A stretch of 5,089 bases of DNA, taken from an uncultured Collinsella sp. (GTDB lineage Bacteria > Actinomycetota > Coriobacteriia > Coriobacteriales > Coriobacteriaceae). Below, piece by piece: positions 1 to 5,061 of this stretch. Under the pieces are notes generated by a model. The model did no database searches. It was given only the letters and a program-made list of their open reading frames with translations, and was not told where the DNA came from. The translations under genes were made by a program, and so were the position numbers. The stretch lies in contig CABUUB010000103.1 of assembly GCA_902494625.1 (NCBI GenBank), positions 1 through 5,089 on the forward strand. The letters are read 5' to 3'. Each line of letters begins with the position of its first letter. The first letter of the stretch is position 1.

Positions 1-337
1 CCACGTTGCCGACCGACAGCATGCGGGCGAGGAACTCGGCGTCGTTGCGGTCGTTCTTCCTGCGCCTGTCCGCGCTGGGCTTGATCATCTTCGAGACGGC
101 GCCGACCACGCAGTCGACCTCAAGGCCGGAGAGCCTCTTCTGCAGGTCGAACCCCGTGACCCCGGACTCGTACACGCACCTGGCCTTTGGGTCCACGGAC
201 CGCGCCCACTCCGCGACGGCTCCGGCGTCGTAGCCGAAGGTCGCGCAGCGCACCTCCCCGGTCATGACGTCGAGGGAGACTGCCTTTATCGAGCGGGCGT
301 GGACGTCGAGGCCGACGAAGGTGGTAGTATCGAGCAT
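1..337 (-). CDS. IS110-family transposase (DEDD recombinase), N-terminal part only
   Basis: The minus strand encodes 112 complete codons from ATG at 337-335, open to the left edge, so only the N-terminal RuvC-like DEDD domain is present. Residues 7-13 read FVGLDVH, with the first catalytic Asp at 11. VYESG carries the Glu at 57. The segment KNDRNDAEFLARM (94-106) is the family hallmark with the conserved Asp at 96/99. IS110 family enzymes recombine a circular element into a short target, guided by an element-encoded RNA. The start is supported by a Shine-Dalgarno-like GGAAGGGG (350-343), 5 bases upstream of ATG. The C-terminal domain with the catalytic serine lies outside the window, so completeness cannot be judged. 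IS110 versus IS1111 subgroup cannot be decided from the protein; the long structured 5' region favours the IS110 group. Family assignment is confident. Confidence 0.93.
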   Translation of the reverse strand, partial: MLDTTTFVGLDVHARSIKAVSLDVMTGEVRCATFGYDAGAVAEWARSVDPKARCVYESGVTGFDLQKRLSGLEVDCVVGAVSKMIKPSADRRRKNDRNDAEFLARMLSVGNV

Positions 338-339
338 GG

Positions 340-433
340 GAGCCCCTTCCATGAATGCGGCGTGGCCGCCGCGGCTGAATTAGACACTCACCATTGTCGG
401 CCTAATCCGCGGTCTTTCATGCAGCAGGGGCTC
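340..433 (-). ncRNA. Candidate bridge/seek RNA segment or structured transposase leader
   Basis: Read as minus-strand RNA, this segment folds into nested stems. S1 is 8 bp (433-426 with 347-340). S2 is 6 bp, CATGAA/TTCATG (421-416 with 355-350). S3 is CCGCGG/CCGCGG (412-407 with 374-369). S4 is 5 bp (406-402 with 383-379), offset from S3 by a 4-base bulge. The apical loop has 18 bases (401-384). A 13-base one-sided internal loop (368-356) lies between S2 and S3 and could form a small hairpin of its own. IS110-group elements are known to encode a guide RNA in the non-coding left end before the transposase; position, length scale and large loops fit. S1 also covers the transposase Shine-Dalgarno, so a translational-control leader is an alternative or additional role. 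Pairing is seen directly; identity as bridge RNA is inference, and its true ends are unknown. Confidence 0.45.
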
Positions 434-531
434 TCAATGTTTTTATGTCCTGCTCATATCGTCTGTGCCGGCAGTTTGGGACACTCCTTGCGTTAAGAGG
501 CTGGCGTGCGTCAACCTGTTCTCATTGCAGC

Positions 532-570
532 AAAAAAATCGCCCCGTTCTTGGTTGAGGACGGGGCGATT
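532..570 (-). terminator. Intrinsic terminator of pepT
   Basis: On the minus strand a perfect 10-bp stem AATCGCCCCG/CGGGGCGATT (570-561 with 546-537) encloses a 14-base loop and runs into seven T residues (538-532). It lies 26 bases past the pepT stop. The plus strand lacks an equally good T tract, so it acts mainly on pepT. Confidence 0.92.
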
Positions 571-596
571 CGTCTTTTGGGCTTATGCAGCCAGGC

Positions 597-1844
597 TCAT
601 GCAAAGCGGGCGACGAGCTCCTGGAGCACGTCGGTCATCTTGACGAGCGAACTGACCGGGACGAACTCGTTGACGCCGTGGTAGCAATAGCCGCCGGTGG
701 AAAGGTTGGGGCAGGGCAGACCGCGGAACGACAGCTGCGCGCCGTCGGTGCCGCCGCGAATCGGCAGCACTTGGGGCTCAACGCCGCAGGCAAGGTAGGC
801 TTCCTTGGCAACATCAATAAGCTCGGGATAGTCACGAACGATCTCGGCCATATTTCGATACTGCTGCTTAATCTCGACCGTCACGCGCTCCTCACCCAGA
901 CGCAGGTTGAGCATCGAGGCGGCGGCATCAATAAGGTCGAGTTTCTGCTGGAACTTGGCGGCGTCATGGTCGCGGACGATATAGCGCGCTGTGGCGTGAT
1001 CGACGGTCGCAGATACACCCTCAAGGTGATAAAAGCCCTCGTAGCCTTCCGTATACTCCGGGCGCTGCACGTAGGGGAGCAACGCGTTGAAGTCGCAGAA
1101 CAGATTGCCTGCGTTGATCATACGGCCCTTGGCGTCGCCCGGGTGGATGGACTGGCCCTCAAAGCGGACGGTCGCCTCGGCGGCGTTAAAGCACTCCCAC
1201 TCCAGCTCGCCGATGGGGCCGCCGTCGACCGTGTAGGCGTACTTGCAGCCAAAGGTATCGATATCCAACAGCTCGGCTCCGTGGCCGATCTCCTCGTCAG
1301 GGCAGAAGCAAATGCCGAGTGCGGGATGGGGCAGGGAGGGATCCTGAGCGATACGCGCGACAAGCGACATGATCTCGGCGACGCCTGCCTTGTCGTCCGC
1401 GCCCAGCAGCGTGGTGCCATCGCTGCAGACCAGGTCCTCACCCGCGAGGTCGTTCAGGGCGGGAAGCTTGGCGGTACTCATGGCAACGGGCTTACCGTCA
1501 ACCGTGCCGCAGACCAGGTCGCCGCCTTCGTAGTGTACGATGTGCGGTTTCACGCCGGCACCCGGTGCAACTTCGGTGGTGTCGAGATGGGCAATCAGGC
1601 CCAGGGCGGGCTTGTCCTCAGCGCCCGCACTTGCGGGGATATGCGCGCAGACATAGGCGTGCTCGGTCACGTGGGCATCTTCCGCACCAAGCTCGCGCAG
1701 CTCTTCAGCCAGCACGTTGGCAAGGTCAAACTGAACGGCGCTCGAGGGTACCTGGTCGCAGTTTGCATCCTCGGACTGCGTGTTGATCTGGACGTAGCGC
1801 AAAAAGCGCTCGAGGACATCGGGGTTCGTGGTGGTGTTTTCCAT
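597..1844 (-). CDS. pepT: Peptidase T (tripeptide aminopeptidase, M20 family)
   Basis: This cytosolic zinc aminopeptidase releases the N-terminal residue from tripeptides and takes part in peptide use. The 415-residue product is close to the ~408 residues of enterobacterial PepT. The di-zinc set is complete and in order: H86 in HLDT, D150 in GADDKAG, E185 in PDEEIG, D207 in VDGG and H389 in HGVNEF. Catalytic D88 and E184 are also present. These line up with H78, D140, E174, D196, H379, D80 and E173 of Salmonella PepT. The M20 dimerisation domain lies roughly at 215-325. I chose ATG at 1844-1842: it has GGAG (1856-1853) 8 bases upstream and begins at the family's usual N-terminus (VLERFLRYVQINTQS). 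An in-frame ATG at 1940 would add 32 atypical residues and run through the promoter and palindrome. It is divergent from the regulator gene and ends at its own terminator. Confidence 0.96.
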   Translation of the reverse strand: MENTTTNPDVLERFLRYVQINTQSEDANCDQVPSSAVQFDLANVLAEELRELGAEDAHVTEHAYVCAHIPASAGAEDKPALGLIAHLDTTEVAPGAGVKPHIVHYEGGDLVCGTVDGKPVAMSTAKLPALNDLAGEDLVCSDGTTLLGADDKAGVAEIMSLVARIAQDPSLPHPALGICFCPDEEIGHGAELLDIDTFGCKYAYTVDGGPIGELEWECFNAAEATVRFEGQSIHPGDAKGRMINAGNLFCDFNALLPYVQRPEYTEGYEGFYHLEGVSATVDHATARYIVRDHDAAKFQQKLDLIDAAASMLNLRLGEERVTVEIKQQYRNMAEIVRDYPELIDVAKEAYLACGVEPQVLPIRGGTDGAQLSFRGLPCPNLSTGGYCYHGVNEFVPVSSLVKMTDVLQELVARFA

Positions 1845-1882
1845 AAAGACCGCTCCAATCTTGGTCGTCGTGTGCAACAAGA

Positions 1883-1891
1883 ACTCTAGCA
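1883..1891 (-). promoter_or_regulatory. Probable extended -10 promoter element of pepT
   Basis: The minus strand reads TGCTAGAGT (1891-1883), matching the extended -10 pattern TGnTAnnnT, about 40 bases before the chosen pepT start. No good -35 is seen; the -35 region falls inside the palindrome at 1892-1911, which would let a bound repressor block this promoter. Confidence 0.45.
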
Positions 1892-1911
1892 CGGTATGCC
1901 ACGGCATACCG
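1892..1911. promoter_or_regulatory. Perfect 9-2-9 palindrome, candidate operator between divergent genes
   Basis: CGGTATGCC and CGGCATACC-type arms form an uninterrupted 20-base dyad: 1892-1900, AC, 1903-1911. It sits between pepT and the DtxR/MntR-like gene, abutting the pepT -10 and covering the position expected for the -35 of the regulator promoter. DtxR-family dimers bind dyads of about this size, so autoregulation is the simplest reading. The sequence is not the classical DtxR or B. subtilis MntR box. No second copy was found in the window. Confidence 0.6.
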
Positions 1912-1927
1912 CGACGCTTGGATGGGG

Positions 1928-1933
1928 TAGAAT
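1928..1933 (+). promoter_or_regulatory. Possible -10 hexamer for the regulator operon
   Basis: TAGAAT lies 31 bases before the chosen regulator start. A 17-base spacer would put the -35 at 1905-1910, within the palindrome, where the sequence CATACC is a poor match. The promoter may be weak or activator/repressor dependent. Confidence 0.4.
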
Positions 1934-1964
1934 CAGCCATTGAATGCAGAAGGGACGGAAGATC

Positions 1965-2387
1965 ATGGATACGACAAATAGCTCGCGCGAACTACATCTG
2001 ACGGTGGCGAACGAAGACTACTTGGAGTGCATGGTTCGCATTGAAAGCGAAGAGGGGGAAACCAACGGCGTTCGATCGGTCGACATCGCGCAGCGCCTTG
2101 GCGTCTCCAAGGCATCGGTCAATAAAGCGGTTTCGGCGCTCAAGGCATCCGAGCTTGTCGAACAATCGCACTACGGCAAGGTAATTCTGACCGATCGCGG
2201 CCGCGAGGTTGGCACGGCTATCTGGTACCGTCATCGCCTCATCCGCACGTTTTTGGTTCAGGAGCTCGGTGTCGAATTTGAGCGAGCCGATTCCGAGGCC
2301 TGCATGATGGAGCATGCGCTATCCGAGGACACGATGAGCCGCTGGCTCGCCTATCTCGAAAAGCAGGGAATCAGCGTCGAGGAATAG
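1965..2387 (+). CDS. DtxR/MntR-family metal-dependent transcriptional repressor
   Basis: The 140-residue protein has an N-terminal winged helix-turn-helix: SVDIAQRLGVSKASVNKAVSALK lies at about 38-60 and the wing with GKVILTDRG at 71-79. A metal-binding dimerisation domain follows (about 86-130). There is no SH3/FeoA-like third domain, so it has MntR length (MntR of B. subtilis is 142 residues). Candidate metal ligands are D18 and E21 (NEDYLE), H90 (YRH), C113, E116 and H117 (EACMMEH). D18/E21 match MntR D8/E11, while C113 sits where DtxR has C102 and MntR has E99. The start at 1965 has AAGGGA (1950-1955) 9 bases upstream; an in-frame ATG at 1944 lacks a comparable site. It is divergent from pepT and lies 10 bases from the next gene, probably in one transcript. 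The metal sensed (Mn, Fe or Zn) cannot be settled from sequence. Confidence 0.9.
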   Translation: MDTTNSSRELHLTVANEDYLECMVRIESEEGETNGVRSVDIAQRLGVSKASVNKAVSALKASELVEQSHYGKVILTDRGREVGTAIWYRHRLIRTFLVQELGVEFERADSEACMMEHALSEDTMSRWLAYLEKQGISVEE

Positions 2388-2397
2388 CGGGATATAT

Positions 2398-3291
2398 ATG
2401 GATACGAGTTATTACAACCGCTTTGGTGCCGAGGAACTTACGCGCCGCTTGTCGAGCGAGACCTTGTTGGCGCAGGGCCCCATGGGCAGTGTTCTGTTGA
2501 GTGAGTACGATGCCGCCGACATTCCACCGGCGTTTTGGAATCTGGCAGAGCCGCAGACCGTTTCTCGTATCCATCGCTTGTATGTCGCCGCCGGCGCGCA
2601 GGTGCTCATTACCAACACCTTTCAGGCATCAAGCTATGCCCTCAAACACGACCAGATTGCGCCGTCCGTGGCGGAGGTCAATCGCGGGGCCGTCGACGAT
2701 GCCCGCCAGGCGCACCCTCAGCTGCTGCTGGGCTCGATGGGCCCGATCGGTATTGAGTGGTTTGCCGAGGACTCTGCCGAGTATCGTGAAATCCGAGGCA
2801 TTGCGCGCGAACAGGCGCACGCCTTGCTCAATGCCGGCGTTGACGGTCTGCTGATCGAGACGGTGACGTCTATCCGTAATTTGCAGCCCATGCTTGCCGG
2901 CGCTCGAGATGCCGCCGACGGCATGCCTGTTCTGGTGAGTTTTGTCGTTGACGATAAAGGCGACCTGTTGGGCGATGGCCTCAACATCGAGGCAGCCGTT
3001 TTGTACGCCGAAAAACACGGCGCAAACTCGGTTGGTGTTAATTGCTGTTCGCTTGCGGCCGCGAACGCGGCGGTGCCCAGGATGGTTGCATCGGCGATTA
3101 CTCCCGTCACGGTGCGTCCCAACGTGGGCGATCCGGTCCAGACTCAGGATGGCCCCGTATGGCACGAGAACCCCGAAGCTTTCGCGCGCGCATGCATCGA
3201 ATGGAGACATGCCGGTGCCGCAATGGTGGGCAGTTGCTGTGGAACCACGGCAATCACTACGGCAGCGATGGCCGAGGCGCTCGATATATAA
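2398..3291 (+). CDS. Homocysteine S-methyltransferase-family protein (stand-alone domain)
   Basis: The 297-residue protein is a single Pfam S-methyl_trans-type TIM barrel, the module found at the N-terminus of MetH and in MmuM/BHMT enzymes, which move a methyl group to homocysteine to give methionine. Visible motifs are GPMGSVL (27-33), TNTF (72-75), GSMGPIG (112-118), ET (154-155), GVNCC (213-217) and GSCCGTT (278-284). C216, C280 and C281 are the expected zinc ligands. No cobalamin, folate or reductase domain is attached, so the methyl donor is unknown (S-methylmethionine, betaine or a partner corrinoid protein are options). The usual Asp of the DGxMG motif is Gln26 here. ATG at 2398 follows the regulator stop by 10 bases; its SD is weak (GAGGAA 2379-2384 is far, GCGGGA 2387-2392 is near), suggesting coupling to upstream translation. 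A terminator follows directly. Family is confident; substrate is not. Confidence 0.9.
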   Translation: MDTSYYNRFGAEELTRRLSSETLLAQGPMGSVLLSEYDAADIPPAFWNLAEPQTVSRIHRLYVAAGAQVLITNTFQASSYALKHDQIAPSVAEVNRGAVDDARQAHPQLLLGSMGPIGIEWFAEDSAEYREIRGIAREQAHALLNAGVDGLLIETVTSIRNLQPMLAGARDAADGMPVLVSFVVDDKGDLLGDGLNIEAAVLYAEKHGANSVGVNCCSLAAANAAVPRMVASAITPVTVRPNVGDPVQTQDGPVWHENPEAFARACIEWRHAGAAMVGSCCGTTAITTAAMAEALDI

Positions 3292-3298
3292 AGGGCAA

Positions 3299-3327
3299 AA
3301 CCGCTCCATACGGGGCGGTTTTTTTTT
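3299..3327 (+). terminator. Intrinsic terminator of the regulator-methyltransferase operon
   Basis: A 9-bp stem AACCGCTCC/GGGGCGGTT (3299-3307 with 3312-3320, one G-T wobble) with an ATAC loop runs into nine T residues (3319-3327). It starts 8 bases after the methyltransferase stop and separates it from the mutase gene. Confidence 0.93.
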
Positions 3328-3341
3328 ATTGCTTGCATGTC

Positions 3342-3392
3342 CTCGGCAGCATTTGCCCAAATGGTGAATGCTGGTGCCGGCAGGTTGCCGAG
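3342..3392. repeat. Nested inverted repeats upstream of the mutase gene
   Basis: CTCGGC (3342-3347) is complementary to GCCGAG (3387-3392), and AGCATT (3348-3353) to AATGCT (3367-3372). Inside, CATTT (3350-3354) can instead pair with AAATG (3359-3363), so the two inner hairpins exclude each other. No T tract follows. Whether it is transcribed depends on where the mutase promoter lies. Confidence 0.4.
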
Positions 3393-3411
3393 TGCGTGTT
3401 GCGGGTATACC
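3385..3411 (+). promoter_or_regulatory. Weak candidate promoter for the mutase gene
   Basis: TTGCCG (3385-3390) and TATACC (3406-3411) resemble -35 and -10 hexamers but are only 15 bases apart, shorter than the preferred 17. TATACC lies in an 8-base palindrome GGTATACC (3404-3411). A promoter must exist somewhere in 3328-3451 because a strong terminator lies just upstream; this is the best match I see. Confidence 0.3.
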
Positions 3412-3438
3412 TCACGCGTACCATGATCCAAACACTGT

Positions 3439-3442
3439 GAGG
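3439..3442 (+). promoter_or_regulatory. Ribosome binding site deciding the GTG start of the mutase
   Basis: GAGG lies 9 bases before GTG at 3452. It supports this start over GTG at 3437 and over the in-frame ATG at 3368, which has no SD and lies in the inverted-repeat region. Confidence 0.6.
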
Positions 3443-3451
3443 TGTCTGCGC

Positions 3452-4852
3452 GTGTGCGCGATAATTCATTTTGGAACTGACGGTTGGCGCGCTCGCGTCG
3501 ATGAGGACTTCACTGCCGATAACGTTGCCCGTATCGCCGATGCCGTCGGCGAGTTGTGGCAAAAGACCAATCCGGGCAAAACGGTATATATAGGGTTCGA
3601 CACCCGGCCCCTGGCGCGCGAGTTCGCTGAGCTTGCGGCGGGCGTGCTAGCAGCGCACGAGCTGGACGCCGTGCTCGCTTCGCGACCTGTTCCGACCCCT
3701 GCCCTTACGTGGGCGGCGGCTTATGACGGTGAGGCGTGCGGCGCGCTCATGGTGACGGGGTCCCATCATCCGCAGGGTTATCTGTGCCTCAAGATTCGCA
3801 TGGGTGACGGCTCAACTGCCAACCAGGATGTCATCGAAGAGCTCGAAGAGGCCATGGCTCCCGAGTCAATGGGGATCGAGGGGCAATATCGCACCGCGGA
3901 TATCATTCCTGACTATATGCAGGCGGTGGCATCATTTGTCGATGCCGAAGCCATCCGCGCCGCGCACCTGCGCGTGGTTGTCGATCCCATGGGTGGCGCA
4001 GCCCAGGGCTATCTAGCTGACTTGCTGCGCGAGCTTGGCGTTGAGGTGCACGAGATTCACGCCGGGCAGGCGTCTGACCAAGAAGATATCTGCCCCGACC
4101 CCGTTGAGCCTTGGGTGGACGCTTGCGAGCGCACAGTTATCGAGGACGGAGCTTGCGGTGGCCTGGTGACCGACGGCGACGCCGACCGTATCGGCGCGGT
4201 TGACGAGCGCGGCAGATATATACATCCGCATCAGATCATGGCGCTCGTTTTGGGCGACTTAGTTCAATTTCGTAACTTGGAGGGGCGCGTCGTCGTCAAC
4301 CTTTCATGCTCGACGCTCGTGCGTCGCATTGCCGAGGCGCTTGGCTGCCGCGTGACCGTCAAACCAGTCGGTTTCAAATATATAGCGGCGGAGATGAAAA
4401 AGGGCGGCGTCCTCATAGGCGGCGAAGAAGCCGGTGGTATCGGCATCGCCGCGCATATGCCCGAGCGCGATGGAATCCTCGCCTGTCTGATTCTGTGTGA
4501 GCTTATGGCAAAGACGGACGCGCCTTTGGGCGTTCTGGTCGACCAACTCGAGGACAGTTTTGGTAAGACGAGTTACGGTCGACGCGATTTGCGCCTTGAG
4601 GCCGAAGATGCCGAAACGTTACGAACCCTGCTGCCGGGCGTAAACCCCAAGTCGATTTGTGGCAAGGTGCCGCAAAACGTTAGTCATATGGATGGCTTGC
4701 GTTTGGCATTCGAGGATGACACGTGGCTGCTGGTCCGTCCTAGCGGGACCGAACCAGTGGTGCGCGTCTACGCCGAGGGGTTCTCGGTGGAAGAACGTGA
4801 TGAGTTGCTCGATGCTGGCTGTGCTTTAGCTAGGGGAACGTATCCGCTTTAA
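3452..4852 (+). CDS. Phosphoglucomutase/phosphomannomutase-family protein (alpha-D-phosphohexomutase)
   Basis: Enzymes of this family move phosphate between C1 and C6 of hexose phosphates (glucose or mannose) through a phosphoserine, feeding sugar-nucleotide and glycogen metabolism in the cytosol. The 466-residue product has all four domains. FGTDGWR (7-13) opens domain 1, the catalytic Ser104 is in TGSHHP (102-107), the Mg loop is DGDADR (241-246), the sugar-specificity loop is GGEEAGG (323-329) and the phosphate-binding loop is RPSGTEP (429-435). FGTDGWRA is typical of the bacterial/archaeal PGM/PMM branch rather than GlmM (FGTDGIRG). The usual SHNPxxxNGxK is here SHHPQGYLCLK, a departure next to the active serine. 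GTG at 3452 is chosen from its SD and from the family N-terminus; starting at ATG 3368 would add 28 unconserved residues. It stands alone after a terminator, with no clear terminator of its own before the structured region to the right. Confidence 0.92.
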   Translation: MCAIIHFGTDGWRARVDEDFTADNVARIADAVGELWQKTNPGKTVYIGFDTRPLAREFAELAAGVLAAHELDAVLASRPVPTPALTWAAAYDGEACGALMVTGSHHPQGYLCLKIRMGDGSTANQDVIEELEEAMAPESMGIEGQYRTADIIPDYMQAVASFVDAEAIRAAHLRVVVDPMGGAAQGYLADLLRELGVEVHEIHAGQASDQEDICPDPVEPWVDACERTVIEDGACGGLVTDGDADRIGAVDERGRYIHPHQIMALVLGDLVQFRNLEGRVVVNLSCSTLVRRIAEALGCRVTVKPVGFKYIAAEMKKGGVLIGGEEAGGIGIAAHMPERDGILACLILCELMAKTDAPLGVLVDQLEDSFGKTSYGRRDLRLEAEDAETLRTLLPGVNPKSICGKVPQNVSHMDGLRLAFEDDTWLLVRPSGTEPVVRVYAEGFSVEERDELLDAGCALARGTYPL

Positions 4853-5000
4853 CCATGAGACTGCCTTATATAAAGAGATGCTCGGCGAGCGGTAGGTAAC
4901 GGCTGGCAAACGTTAGTCGGATCCCAAGATGTGTAGGAAATGTGTACGCCCAGATTCCCGCCCACGGGGCCCCTCCGGTCTGGCAATATATCTCCTTGCC

Positions 5001-5030
5001 GCGCGGCCCGGTCGGACCGGATCAGCCGCG
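5001..5030 (+). repeat. GC-rich bulged hairpin
   Basis: CGCGGC (5002-5007) pairs with GCCGCG (5025-5030), continuing inward as CCGGT (5008-5012) with ACCGG (5016-5020). There is a 3-base loop and an ATCA bulge (5021-5024). No T tract follows, so it is not a standard terminator. Confidence 0.6.
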
Positions 5031-5035
5031 GGGCG

Positions 5036-5049
5036 TGCACCTTGAGAAC
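5036..5049 (+). promoter_or_regulatory. boxA-like antitermination sequence
   Basis: TGCACCTTGAGAAC matches 10 of 14 positions of the Gram-positive rRNA boxA form TGTTCTTTGAAAAC. In rRNA leaders boxA recruits the NusB/NusE antitermination complex. The match is from memory of the motif and is the main basis for calling an rRNA leader here. Confidence 0.5.
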
Positions 5050-5061
5050 CGGATACTGCGA

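Larger units (their letters stand above)
1..490 (-). mobile_element. IS110-family insertion sequence, left (5') end; outer boundary uncertain
   Basis: The element comprises the transposase fragment and the non-coding DNA before it. It must end between the structured region (433) and the pepT terminator (570), because the terminator belongs to the resident gene. The boundary near 480-490 is a guess based on a GACACTC repeat (383-389 and 480-486). IS110 elements usually lack long terminal inverted repeats and obvious target duplications, so the end cannot be read directly. The stretch 434-531 holds no convincing gene. It contains an inverted repeat AGCAGG/CCTGCT (423-428 with 449-454) that competes with the longer fold described separately. 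Confidence 0.5.

Noticed and set aside
6..496. Small plus-strand frames (6-233, 299-496) over the insertion sequence
   Set aside because: They are shadows of the minus-strand transposase and its leader, with no motifs or start signals.
585..1889. Long open frame of 434 codons on the plus strand across pepT
   Set aside because: It lies antisense to pepT, whose full catalytic set is present; the plus-strand product has no recognisable motifs and low-complexity, shadow-type composition.
1845..1940. Longer pepT start at 1940
   Set aside because: The extra 32 residues are not typical of PepT and would place the -10 element and the palindrome inside the coding region; the 1844 start has a good SD.
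2629..3360. 243-codon open frame on the minus strand opposite the methyltransferase
   Set aside because: It is antisense to a gene with clear family motifs, runs through the terminator and has no RBS or recognisable domain.
466..3382. Identical palindrome TGCCGGCA at 466-473 and 3375-3382
   Set aside because: A GC-rich 8-base palindrome recurring twice in 5 kb of GC-rich DNA is expected by chance, and the contexts differ.
3368..3451. Longer mutase start at ATG 3368
   Set aside because: There is no SD, the added residues are unlike the family, and the region carries inverted repeats; GTG 3452 with GAGG fits better.
4861..4920. Possible terminator after the mutase gene (TAACG/CGTTA, 4897-4901 with 4911-4915)
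   Set aside because: The stem is only 5 bp with no T tract, so it does not qualify as an intrinsic terminator.
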